Source of the DNA: Bacillota bacterium
GTDB taxonomy: Bacteria; Bacillota; UBA4882; UBA8346
Reading direction: 5' to 3'
Assembly (NCBI GenBank): GCA_023394955.1
Contig: JAEWZY010000070.1
Location: 1 to 31,822 of the forward strand
DNA: 31,822 nucleotides
The translations under genes and the position numbers were made by a program. Positions 9,014-16,831 of this stretch are shown piece by piece. Every line of letters starts with the position of its first letter. The stretch's first letter is position 1. The notes under the pieces were generated by a model. The model was not told the DNA's origin, ran no database searches, and saw only the letters and a program-made list of their open reading frames with translations.

Positions 9014-10834
9014 CTAAAAATAATACCAAATCGTCCGGTAATCCTCGAGGTTTTCACCTAAATCCTCAATTTTTTTCAAAAAATCATAGATCGGTTCATC
9101 CCTAAATAAAAACGTATTCACGGGAGCCATGTACTTTTCCCAGGGATAAAACTCGTAAACCCTACTGCCGTCATCGTGAATCATAATCAGGTCATGGTCC
9201 TGCCATGAATTCAAATTATTCTTGCCTAATGTCGGCAAGTTAAAAACCGGTTTGTCCGTTCTAACCATACCAGGTAACAAACGGGCTTCTTCCTTTTGTT
9301 CCTGTAGCAAACGGGCGAGAGGAACCTTAAAGTCCATGGTTTCATCTTTATCTTTCAAATTAAACAAGTAATATGGTATTATCCCGATGGCTTTAAGATT
9401 TTCCCGCAAAAAGCAAGTCTCGAACTTTCTACAGTTTTGCATTGTAAACACTTGTTGGTTATAGATATCGATTCCCAACAATTTAATTTTGCCGGCCATT
9501 TCCGCCATTTCTCTGGAAATTTCATAAGCATGTTGGACATGGGTCACGATGGATAAGATTTGATATGGAGGACGATGATACTTTTGCAGAATCCTTAACA
9601 GATCACCATCGAACCGCATCGGCATGGTGACTAACGTCCTTGTTCCAATCCGGATTCTCTTGATATGCTCCATCTTGGAGAATGTTTGCAGCAGATATTC
9701 AATTTCTTCATTCTTCAAAGAAAGCGGATCACCCCCGGTGATCAGGACTTCGTTAACTTCAGGATTATTTCGAAACCAAGCGAAAGCTTCTTTTAGCTTT
9801 TCTTCTGAAGAAACAGCCTCATTGCAATCAGTGTCCGACAATTCCCAATTTCTTTGGCAGTAAACGCATATTTGCGGGCACCAACAAAATGGTTTAATGA
9901 TGGCGATCATCGGATACCTTCTGGTAATCAGTTCAACCGGAGAGGTATCGGTTTCACGCATGAAATCCAGGGCTTCCCTTTTATTAGATCCTTGTTCAAT
10001 TATTCGATCCAAGTAATTCCTGCTCGGGATCACATGAGTTCTTATACTTCGATCCTCTCCTAAAGCATCCTGTTTGCGTTCCATTAACGACAGGTAAAAA
10101 GGGGTAATCCCGAAAGGAACCTTGTTTCTAACAGCATCACTAATACAAGCCTTTTCGGTTGCGGTTAAATCAATGATTTTACCGATTTGCTCCGGATTAT
10201 TAAAACACTGCTTCATTTGCCAACGATAATCATGCCAGTCTTCTTCCGTGCCGTCCAATAAATCGAGAACCGCTTTTTTATTCAGTTCCCTAGCTTGAAT
10301 CACTTCGGGTTCCAAGCCGCTTTTGTAATTGTTTTTTCTAATAAAAGCCAGATATTGCCCGGCTTTTTCATTTAAGAGCTCCGATCTGCTGATAGCGGCA
10401 TCTAAGCCTTCCATATTAATGAAAGCGGGTATTTCCCGTTTACAAATTCCCGATTTTGAGTAGATTTCCGAAAGACCGATCACTCCTTTAAACAGGTGAA
10501 TCATTTCCATTAGGAAAGCGTCTGAAATGCCGGGCCATTCCTTTTCGGACCCATGTTCGGTCGCTAACTTCCATAATGTGTTTAAACAACTATGATTGGA
10601 TTTTTCTTCGTTACTCTCGGAGATAATGTTCTTAAAGACATTTATGCAATCCCGAACGTTCTTCTTTTCCAACGGATGGAGCTTGCAATCTGCTTTTAAT
10701 ACTTCCGCTTCACAATTATTTAAGTAAGTAAATAAATTTTGACGGGCTTCTGTCAAATTATCACTACTAATAAGCGCTCTGGTTATCTGAAAATTAGAAT
10801 CAAGCAGTTCGGAAATTATATTTGAAGACGCCAT
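9014..10834 (-). CDS. KamA-family radical SAM aminomutase, glutamate 2,3-aminomutase-like
   Basis: The radical-SAM cluster motif is Cys319-x3-Cys323-x2-Cys326, within CWCPQICVYCQ, followed by the GGDPLSL region. By hand alignment with clostridial lysine 2,3-aminomutase, the PLP-binding lysine is Lys538 in NLPTLGKN. The two aspartates that hold the lysine side-chain amine (Asp293, Asp330) align with Lys494 (YYLFNLK) and Asn532 (PVFNLP). Glutamate 2,3-aminomutase is known to carry Lys and Asn at these places, so L-beta-glutamate is the likely product. The protein is 606 residues, with about 195 more at the N-terminus than lysine aminomutase; that region is unrecognised. It ends shortly after the core and lacks the C-terminal zinc-binding cysteines. 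AAGGAGG sits 8 bases before ATG 10834. It is the first gene of the cluster, 48 bases before the FkbH gene, and probably supplies a beta-amino acid building block. Confidence 0.87.
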   Translation of the reverse strand: MASSNIISELLDSNFQITRALISSDNLTEARQNLFTYLNNCEAEVLKADCKLHPLEKKNVRDCINVFKNIISESNEEKSNHSCLNTLWKLATEHGSEKEWPGISDAFLMEMIHLFKGVIGLSEIYSKSGICKREIPAFINMEGLDAAISRSELLNEKAGQYLAFIRKNNYKSGLEPEVIQARELNKKAVLDLLDGTEEDWHDYRWQMKQCFNNPEQIGKIIDLTATEKACISDAVRNKVPFGITPFYLSLMERKQDALGEDRSIRTHVIPSRNYLDRIIEQGSNKREALDFMRETDTSPVELITRRYPMIAIIKPFCWCPQICVYCQRNWELSDTDCNEAVSSEEKLKEAFAWFRNNPEVNEVLITGGDPLSLKNEEIEYLLQTFSKMEHIKRIRIGTRTLVTMPMRFDGDLLRILQKYHRPPYQILSIVTHVQHAYEISREMAEMAGKIKLLGIDIYNQQVFTMQNCRKFETCFLRENLKAIGIIPYYLFNLKDKDETMDFKVPLARLLQEQKEEARLLPGMVRTDKPVFNLPTLGKNNLNSWQDHDLIMIHDDGSRVYEFYPWEKYMAPVNTFLFRDEPIYDFLKKIEDLGENLEDYRTIWYYF

Positions 10835-11387
10835 GCGCTATTTCCTCCTTTTTGATATAAAAAGCCATCAAAAACGTGAACACTTACCTAATTATCGATT
10901 AATATTAAAATCAAATGATTGTTCAACAACATTTGGCAATTGGATAATTTCCTCGTTAATCTTTTCAGAAGAAAACTATGACTACATAACCAGAATACCA
11001 TAATTTTCATTGTTTCACAATTAATTCAATCCGGATACTCGTCATTAATAGTTTTAAAATTTACGTGAATGTTTCGCTCGAATATGATAGAATCTAACAA
11101 GTGCGATAGTTGTATGTACCATTTACCTGATAATAACCTTCTCTGGCATTTTAAACTTCCGACTCTTATTTGTCAATCATTTTAATAACTATTATTAAAT
11201 TGATTATTGTATTTAAATGCAAAAATTAATTTTTAACTTTTTATATTTTTCAACTATTAATAATTTTATAAAAAGGTTTGCTGCTTTTTGCCGCCGGAAC
11301 CCGATTGCTCTTTTTAATTTGTGGAATAAATAAAGCAAACTAACTATTTGTTGAATTTGAAAAATAACAGATCAAGGAGAACCATAA
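10835..11387. other. AT-rich divergent intergenic region
   Basis: A 553-base gap between the biosynthetic cluster (minus) and the VOC gene (plus). It should hold both promoters. On the minus strand, TTGAAC followed 16 bases later by TATTAA (about 10885-10925) is a possible promoter for the cluster; it is a weak match. The plus-strand gene is preceded by AAGGAGA about 7 bases before its ATG. I see no convincing coding frame or terminator hairpin. Its length and AT-richness leave room for a regulatory leader, but none is recognised. Confidence 0.5.
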
Positions 11388-11777
11388 ATGAAAATTCATC
11401 ATGTGGGTTATTTAGTTGCCGATATCGATATTGCAATGAATGATTTTATTTGGCTTGGCTATGAGTTGAAAGGTGAAGTATGCGTTGATCAGAAAAGAAA
11501 CATTAAAATTCAATTTTTAAAAAACGGTAACCATCTTATCGAACTAGTTTCCCCATTAAATGATAGCTCGCCGGTGAATAATACACTTAGAAAAACCGGT
11601 AGCTCACCATATCATATTTGCTATGAAACCCCTATTCTAATTGAACAAATCACCAAACTGAAGAAACAAGGTTACATCATAATCGCGGAAGCTCTTGAAG
11701 CGCCCGCAATTGGAAACAAAAAAGTCGTTTTCTTGTATAAAAATAGTGTAGGAATCGTTGAATTAGTGGAAAAATAA
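11388..11777 (+). CDS. VOC-superfamily (glyoxalase/epimerase-like) protein
   Basis: The 129-residue protein starts MKIHHVGYLVADID and has the two beta-alpha-beta-beta-beta halves of the vicinal oxygen chelate fold. Likely metal ligands are His4 or His5, the Glu in LIELVSP, the His in SPYHICYET and the Glu in GIVELVEK near the end. This is the layout of methylmalonyl-CoA epimerase and the glyoxalase_4 family, but substrate cannot be read from sequence. AAGGAGA lies before the ATG. It is the only plus-strand gene near the NRPS cluster and is transcribed divergently from it, so it may belong to the same pathway, for example acting on a glyceryl- or acyl-thioester. That link is inference from position only. 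Confidence 0.85.
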   Translation: MKIHHVGYLVADIDIAMNDFIWLGYELKGEVCVDQKRNIKIQFLKNGNHLIELVSPLNDSSPVNNTLRKTGSSPYHICYETPILIEQITKLKKQGYIIIAEALEAPAIGNKKVVFLYKNSVGIVELVEK

Positions 11778-11891
11778 GATATTAACCTCTAATCTCCGGT
11801 TTCCGAATAAAGCAAGGATGTACACGTAGCGTACACATAAATTTTTATCCATTACAAATCAACACACAGCAAGAAATTATATTTTCATCTC

Positions 11892-11918
11892 ATATAGTTA
11901 TCTAAATATAGTTATCTA
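11892..11918. repeat. Tandem 13-base repeat beside the terminator
   Basis: ATATAGTTATCTA occurs twice (11892-11904 and 11906-11918), separated by one base, directly against the gguB terminator stem. Purpose unknown; may be simple local duplication. Confidence 0.6.
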
Positions 11919-11920
11919 AA

Positions 11921-11949
11921 AAAGCAGATGGAATAAGACCATCTGCTTT
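11921..11949 (-). terminator. Intrinsic terminator of the sugar transporter operon
   Basis: A perfect 11-bp stem, AAAGCAGATGG / CCATCTGCTTT, with a 7-base loop. Read on the minus strand it is followed by a run of Ts (complement of the A run at 11918-11923) and it lies 23 bases after the gguB stop. The plus-strand side is also T-rich (CTTTCTATCC), so it may act in both directions and also end the VOC transcript. Confidence 0.88.
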
Positions 11950-11971
11950 CTATCCAATATTCCTTCAGCCT

Positions 11972-13180
11972 TCAGGCTTTAGCTTTTGATTTGGAGTATA
12001 CATCAAAGGCTACCGCCGCTAATAACACAAACCCCTTAATCGCTTGTTGCCAATCGATACTGACCCCTAAAATCGACATCCCATTGTTCAAAACCCCCAT
12101 TAACAGGCCGCCGACAATGGCTCCCACAACGGTGCCGACCCCGCCACCGGTGGAAGCGCCACCGATGAAACAAGCGCCAATCGCATCCAGCTCAAAGTTC
12201 ACCCCTGCTTTAGGCGTTGCCGAATTGAGTCTGCCGGTAAAAATAATTCCTGCTAACGCAGCTAGGACTCCCATGTTAACATAGACCCAAAACAAAATCT
12301 GCTTGGTTTTTACGCCGGAAAGGGCAGCAGCTTTCGGGTTGCCTCCGTAAGCGTAAATATGCCGCCCCACGACGGTCCGATTAGTGATGAACGAATAGAT
12401 AATAACTAATCCGGTAACTATGATTAGAACCATAGGAATACCTTTATATACAGCTAAGGCATAGGTGAAAGCGTTAATCACGCATACTATCGCTATTAAT
12501 TTTGCGACAAATACTCCTTTAGGTGAAACTTCGAATTGGTATTTCTTTTTATTCGATCTTTCAATCGTTTGACTGATGATAAACATAACTGAGGCAACTA
12601 TCCCGATTAACACCGCCAAGAGATTGATTCCGGCAAAATTAGCGATATCGGGCACGAAGCCGGCGGCTAGAAAATTATAACTCCCCGGCATTGGCGCTAG
12701 GCTTGTGCCTTGTAAAGTAACCATTGTCAAACCTCTAAAAATGAGCATGCCCCCTAAAGTTGCGATAAAAGCCGGAACACCCATATAAGCAATGAAAAAC
12801 CCATGGAAACTACCGATTAAAAACCCGATAAACAAGGAGACTAAAATGGCTAAACTTACCGGCATGTCCATTTTTAAAATTAAAACCGCGGAAACAGCTC
12901 CTACAAACCCGGCTACTGAGCCGACTGATAGGTCGATATTGCCGCATATCAAGATACACAAAAGCATTCCGATGGCTAATATTAAAACATAGCTGTTTTG
13001 TGAGATTAAGTTGGAAATATTCAACGGCTTTAATAGAATCCCCTCAGTTACAATCTGAAAGAAGATAATAACCAAGACCAGTGCTATCACCATTACATAT
13101 TGACGGAGGTTGCCCTTGAGTATATTGCCCAGCTTTAACCCGCCCCCAAGATTATCCTTTAGCGCGTTGTTTGGTTTCAT
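11972..13180 (-). CDS. gguB: Multiple-monosaccharide ABC transporter permease (GguB/MmsB)
   Basis: A 402-residue hydrophobic permease of the BPD_transp_2/RbsC class. The stretches IIFFQIVTEGILLKPLNISN, ILAIGMLLCILICGNIDLSV and VYAYGGNPKAAALSG-type text (here IYAYGGNPKAAALSG, the loop that contacts the ATPase) match the GguB/MmsB/XylH group closely. About ten membrane helices are expected; a short basic, glycine-containing N-terminus precedes the first. It forms the inner-membrane channel of a ChvE-GguAB system that imports sugars such as arabinose, xylose, galactose or glucose in characterised members. Its ATG overlaps the gguA stop by 4 bases (ATGA), indicating coupled translation. A strong terminator follows. 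Confidence 0.93.
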   Translation of the reverse strand: MKPNNALKDNLGGGLKLGNILKGNLRQYVMVIALVLVIIFFQIVTEGILLKPLNISNLISQNSYVLILAIGMLLCILICGNIDLSVGSVAGFVGAVSAVLILKMDMPVSLAILVSLFIGFLIGSFHGFFIAYMGVPAFIATLGGMLIFRGLTMVTLQGTSLAPMPGSYNFLAAGFVPDIANFAGINLLAVLIGIVASVMFIISQTIERSNKKKYQFEVSPKGVFVAKLIAIVCVINAFTYALAVYKGIPMVLIIVTGLVIIYSFITNRTVVGRHIYAYGGNPKAAALSGVKTKQILFWVYVNMGVLAALAGIIFTGRLNSATPKAGVNFELDAIGACFIGGASTGGGVGTVVGAIVGGLLMGVLNNGMSILGVSIDWQQAIKGFVLLAAVAFDVYSKSKAKA

Positions 13181-14724
13181 TCCGATATTACCTCCTTATT
13201 GCTTTGCATAATACACTGCATAATATTCTCCTGAGAGGCTTCCTCATTTAAAAACTCGCCAATGATTCTTCCTTCATTCATCACATAGATTCGATCGCAC
13301 ATCCCAAGCAGTTCCGGTAATTCCGAAGAGATCATAACAATTGATTTTCCTGTTTCCGCAAGTTCGTTAATGATCGAATAAATTTCATATTTAGCTCCAA
13401 CATCAATCCCGCGGGTTGGTTCATCCAAAAATAAGATATCGGGGTCCGCGAAGATACACTTGCTAAAGACGACTTTCTGTTGATTCCCGCCCGACAGATT
13501 GCCTGCCGGTTGCAAAATACTCGATGATTTGATTCTCAATTTTTCACGGTAATCTTCCCCAACTTGAATCTCCATATTTTCATTGATCACATTATGTCTG
13601 GCTATTTTCGAGAGTGAAGAAATGGTAACATTTCTTTTAATATCAAACGATTGGATCAGACCTGCTGTTTTTCTGTCTTCCGTAGAATAGGTTATTTTGT
13701 TCTTAATCGCATCGCTGACACAATCTAATTCTAAATTTACGCCATCTTTTTTTAAGACCCCGGATATTTTTCTGCCATAAGCTTTGCCAAAGATGCTCAT
13801 CGCTAGTTCAGTTCTTCCAGCGCCCATTAAACCCGCAATTCCGACAACTTCACCTTTTCTAACATTCATACTGACATCTTTGATAATTTGCCTTGATTCA
13901 TCGATCGGATCATAAACATCCCAATTTTCAACTTCGAAACGGATATCGCCAATTTGATGGTTACGTTTGGGGAAACGGTCTTTTAATTCCCGTCCTACCA
14001 TTCCCTTGATAATCCGATCTTCCGTAATCTGATCTTCTCCTTTAACAAGGGTCTCAATAGTTGCCCCATCCCTAATTACTGTTATTTCATCCGCAACTTT
14101 GATGACTTCTTGCAATTTGTGGGAAATAATAATACAGGTAATTCCTTGTTCTTTTAAATCTAATATTAAATTTAAAAGATGATTGGAGTCTTCATCGTTT
14201 AAAGCCGCGGTAGGTTCATCCAAAATTAAGATTCTAACATTCTTTGATAATGCTTTACAAATCTCAACCAGCTGCTGCTTGCCCATGCCCAAATCTTTGA
14301 CTCGGGTATCGATATTAATATCTAAGCCAACTTTCTTTAAGATTTCAATGGTTTTTAATCTAGTTTTGTTCCAATTGATAGTAAACCCATTATCGGTCTG
14401 TTCGTTACCGATAAAAACATTTTCGGCAATTGACAAAGAAGGGATTAACGCCAGTTCCTGATGGATAATGGCGATTCCCTTAGCTTCGCTTTCTCTAATA
14501 TCCTTAAACTGACATGTTTCACCATTTACGATAATATCCCCGTCATATGCTCCATAGGGATACACACCGCTCAATATATTCATTAAAGTGGATTTACCAG
14601 CCCCATTCTCGCCAACCAAAGCGTGAATTTGTTTTGGTTTAATCTTTAAATTCACGTTTTTCAGAGCTTTAACTCCGGGAAATGTTTTAGTAATATTTTT
14701 CATTTCCAATATATATTGTTCCAT
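13177..14724 (-). CDS. gguA: Multiple-monosaccharide ABC transporter ATPase (GguA/MmsA)
   Basis: The 515-residue protein has two fused nucleotide-binding halves, as in all sugar ATPases of the CUT2 class. The first half has Walker A GENGAGKST at residues 38-46, LGMGKQQLVEI as the signature, and ILILDEPTAAL as Walker B. The second half has a Walker-like GLMGAGRTEL, a canonical signature NLSGGNQQKVVFSK, and ILFLDEPTRGIDVGAK, so one ATP site is degenerate in the usual way. It energises uptake through GguB. AAGGGG precedes ATG 14724. A 414-base gap with a strong hairpin separates it from chvE, so its expression is probably lower than that of the binding protein. Confidence 0.95.
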   Translation of the reverse strand: MEQYILEMKNITKTFPGVKALKNVNLKIKPKQIHALVGENGAGKSTLMNILSGVYPYGAYDGDIIVNGETCQFKDIRESEAKGIAIIHQELALIPSLSIAENVFIGNEQTDNGFTINWNKTRLKTIEILKKVGLDINIDTRVKDLGMGKQQLVEICKALSKNVRILILDEPTAALNDEDSNHLLNLILDLKEQGITCIIISHKLQEVIKVADEITVIRDGATIETLVKGEDQITEDRIIKGMVGRELKDRFPKRNHQIGDIRFEVENWDVYDPIDESRQIIKDVSMNVRKGEVVGIAGLMGAGRTELAMSIFGKAYGRKISGVLKKDGVNLELDCVSDAIKNKITYSTEDRKTAGLIQSFDIKRNVTISSLSKIARHNVINENMEIQVGEDYREKLRIKSSSILQPAGNLSGGNQQKVVFSKCIFADPDILFLDEPTRGIDVGAKYEIYSIINELAETGKSIVMISSELPELLGMCDRIYVMNEGRIIGEFLNEEASQENIMQCIMQSNKEVISE

Positions 14725-15138
14725 TTTAGATCCCCTTTATTAATGCATATATGTTGAATTTATTTTTAGATCAACATATTTTCTTGTCATAAAACGGAGA
14801 AAATATCTTAAATTCGATTAACCGCAATCATAATTTATACTCTGGAATTCAGTCGTCAATTTTCTTCATTTCATGCGGTAATAAAGGCCTAAGCTAGATA
14901 ACTGACATTGCTATTTGTACATCTTGACTACACCAAAAATAATTCAAAAGACTACCCCCTAAGGTCAGGACGGAAAAATTTATCAGCCAGTTTCATTTAT
15001 AGGGAAATCTATCCATGGTTTAGATTTCATTTAACGCATAGAAGGTCAATATGGTCAATATGGACGATTAAATAATAATATCAATCGGTTAGAAACAAAA
15101 GCTTACTAACCGATTGATATTGAAATTAAGAAATCCTT
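14725..15138. other. chvE-gguA intergenic region
   Basis: A 414-base non-coding gap inside the sugar transporter operon. It contains the 16-bp hairpin at 15077-15121 next to chvE and, just after it on the minus strand, a tandem GGTCAATAT repeat (15043-15063 region, plus-strand sense). The rest is AT-rich with no credible frame. Either read-through past the hairpin or a separate promoter must drive gguA; I cannot pick out a strong promoter. Confidence 0.55.
15077..15121 (-). terminator. Hairpin after chvE: partial terminator or mRNA stabiliser
   Basis: Perfect 16-bp arms (AATATCAATCGGTTAG at 15077-15092 and its complement at 15106-15121) with a 13-base loop, starting 18 bases after the chvE stop. 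The following minus-strand sequence is T-rich (TATTATTATTTAA) but lacks an unbroken T run. This is the usual arrangement for making more binding protein than membrane components. Confidence 0.75.
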
Positions 15139-16200
15139 CTATTTAATGTCATCTTCCGTCAAGTAACCTGAATCAATAACTAATTCTTGATAGTTTTCGG
15201 CTGTAACAATATAAGGCGCCAACAAGTAGGAAGGAACGATTTTAACATTGTTGTTATAAGTTTCGGTATCGTTAATTTCCGGTTCGGTATCGCTTAATAC
15301 TGCGTCAACCATATCGGAAGCGACTTCTGCCAGATCCCTGGTGTCTTTCAGGATCGTCGAATATTGTTGTCCGGCTACGATCAATTTAATCGAAGCAGCT
15401 TCGGCGTCTTGTCCGGTAACAATCGGCAAATCTTTACCGGGAACGTAACCGAAAGAGATAAGCGCCGACAAAATTCCTCTGGAAATGCCATCATAGGGTG
15501 ATAATACTCCATGAAGCACTTTTCCGGAAGTATAATTAGCGGCTAAGATAGCATCCATCCGCGCTTGGGCTACGGCTCCGTCCCAACGTAAGGTGCCGAT
15601 CCTATCCTGGGTAGTTTGTCCGGAGAGAACCTTAATTGTGCCCTTATCCATCAATGGTTTCAGGACATCCATAGCGCCTTGATAGAAATAATAGGAGTTG
15701 GTATCGTCGGGCGAACCGGCAAATAACTCAACATTATACGGACCATTTCCTTTTTGTTTTTCCAAACCTTCTACTAATGATTGGGCCTGCAATTGACCGA
15801 CTTTTCGATTGTCAAAAGTAGCATAATAGGAAACGGCGTCGGTATTGACCAACAAACGGTCGTAGGAGATGACTTTCACACCGTCTTCAGCGGCTTGGGT
15901 AAGTGTTTCCGAAAGAGTGGAGCCGTCGATAGCGGCAATAACAAGAACTTTAGCCCCTTTGGAGATCATGTTTTCAATCTGTGCTTTCTGAGTCGGAATA
16001 TCATCTTCCGCATACTGTAAATCGACTTTGTATCCTTTCTTTTCAAGGATTTCTTTCATTGTCCCGCCGTCTTTAATCCAACGCTCCGATGACTGAGTAG
16101 GCATTGAAATTCCCACATAATTACCGTCATCTTTTTTGCCGCAACCCATGATTGTGAAAACCAGCGCTAGTACGACTACAAGAGTCAATACCCTTCTCAT
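15139..16200 (-). CDS. chvE: ChvE-type sugar-binding lipoprotein
   Basis: The 353-residue protein has a lipoprotein signal peptide: MRR, a hydrophobic stretch, then TIMGCGKKD with Cys20 as the lipidated residue. The mature part reads VGISMPTQSSERWIKDG, DIPTQKAQIENMI and VISYDRLLVNTD, typical of the ChvE subfamily of periplasmic sugar-binding proteins rather than RbsB or XylF. It delivers sugars to GguAB; characterised ChvE proteins bind several aldoses, including arabinose, glucose, galactose and xylose. GGGGGAG lies 7 bases before ATG 16200. As first gene of the operon it carries a long upstream region with repeats and AraR-like sites, so induction by a sugar, possibly arabinose, is likely. 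Confidence 0.95.
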   Translation of the reverse strand: MRRVLTLVVVLALVFTIMGCGKKDDGNYVGISMPTQSSERWIKDGGTMKEILEKKGYKVDLQYAEDDIPTQKAQIENMISKGAKVLVIAAIDGSTLSETLTQAAEDGVKVISYDRLLVNTDAVSYYATFDNRKVGQLQAQSLVEGLEKQKGNGPYNVELFAGSPDDTNSYYFYQGAMDVLKPLMDKGTIKVLSGQTTQDRIGTLRWDGAVAQARMDAILAANYTSGKVLHGVLSPYDGISRGILSALISFGYVPGKDLPIVTGQDAEAASIKLIVAGQQYSTILKDTRDLAEVASDMVDAVLSDTEPEINDTETYNNNVKIVPSYLLAPYIVTAENYQELVIDSGYLTEDDIK

Positions 16201-16231
16201 TAAATCTCCCCCTCTTGATTTTTTATGCTAA

Positions 16232-16288
16232 AACTATAGCTAAAACACATTATTCATCGCTCTAACTATAGTTAAAACACACTTATTC
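16232..16288 (-). promoter_or_regulatory. Direct repeat pair upstream of chvE, candidate operator
   Basis: AACTATAGCTAAAACACATT at 16232 and AACTATAGTTAAAACACACT at 16264 are near-identical, 32 bases apart (about three helical turns), and end in TTATTC in both copies. The second contains the palindrome AACTATAGTT. They lie 32-88 bases upstream of the chvE start, where a promoter or regulator site is expected. The protein that binds is unknown. Confidence 0.6.
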
Positions 16289-16357
16289 TTATAAATATCA
16301 TTAAAATTCGCTGTTGCTACTTATCGAGATTTTTAAACAACCGTCGGCCCAAACAAA

Positions 16358-16373
16358 AATTATACGTATAATT
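16358..16373. promoter_or_regulatory. 16-bp perfect palindrome containing TATAAT
   Basis: AATTATACGTATAATT is a perfect palindrome and includes a consensus -10 box on both strands. No good -35 box lies 16-18 bases upstream on the minus strand, so it could be either a promoter element or a regulator site. Confidence 0.45.
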
Positions 16374-16445
16374 GTTCTATTTAGTCTTATCTTTTCCTTT
16401 TACTTGTATTATTTGGAAAAATGTATTCGTTTTTAAGATCGGAGA

Positions 16446-16541
16446 TGTCCGTACAGGTTAATGGAGCGTTTTTTATAAAGCTTAAGCTTGAAGCGTTAAC
16501 TCATACAATTGATTGATTACCCAATCCTGTCCGTACAAGTT
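16446..16541 (-). promoter_or_regulatory. Pair of AraR-like operator boxes
   Basis: TGTCCGTACAGGTTAAT (16446-16462) and TGTCCGTACAAGTTTAT (16528-16544) share the core TGTCCGTACA and sit 82 bases apart. On the minus strand they read as ACTTGTACGGACA-type sites, close to the TTGTACGTACAA core known for the arabinose repressor AraR of Bacillus. Paired boxes fit DNA looping. No araR gene is in the window. Confidence 0.55.
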
Positions 16542-16802
16542 TATCTATATTAACTCCTTTTAAGATTAAATAAAGTCCAAATTGAGAACATGCCAATCCA
16601 AGACTTCCTAACCTATATGCCTATATGCCTATGCCCTAAGTACTAATCTCTCAAGCTTACGCTTTAATAAAAGTTTAACATTTTGCTTTTTAATTGTCAA
16701 TAGAAGCCTTTGGGATCGATTTTCAAAAATTAAGACCTTTAAGGAGATTATTGTATAATCCAATATCAATCTTAAAGAAATAAAACTAATCGAACAACAA
16801 AA

Positions 16803-16824
16803 AGGCCGGTCATGTGACCGGCCT
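16803..16824 (-). terminator. Intrinsic terminator of the acyl-CoA synthetase gene
   Basis: Perfect 10-bp GC-rich arms AGGCCGGTCA / TGACCGGCCT beginning 8 bases after the stop. On the minus strand the stem is followed by a T run (complement of the A run at 16798-16803). Confidence 0.93.
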
Positions 16825-16831
16825 ATATATA

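Larger units (their letters stand above)
16201..16802. other. chvE upstream regulatory region
   Basis: About 600 bases with no credible gene. It holds, from chvE outwards: a direct repeat pair (16232-16288), a 16-bp palindrome (16358-16373), a TGTCCGTACA pair (16446 and 16528), an AAGCTTAAGCTT palindrome (16478-16489) and a cre-like sequence around TTGAAGCGTTAACT (16487-16500, two mismatches to consensus). Together these suggest control by a sugar repressor plus carbon catabolite control. Confidence 0.55.

Noticed and set aside
11640..11777. VOC protein as a bleomycin-type resistance gene
   Set aside because: The length and fold fit several VOC groups and the text is nearer to epimerase/glyoxalase_4; nothing specific to drug binding is seen.
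16478..16489. AAGCTTAAGCTT palindrome as an attachment site or terminator
   Set aside because: Short, AT-rich and without a T run or integrase nearby; kept only as part of the regulatory region.
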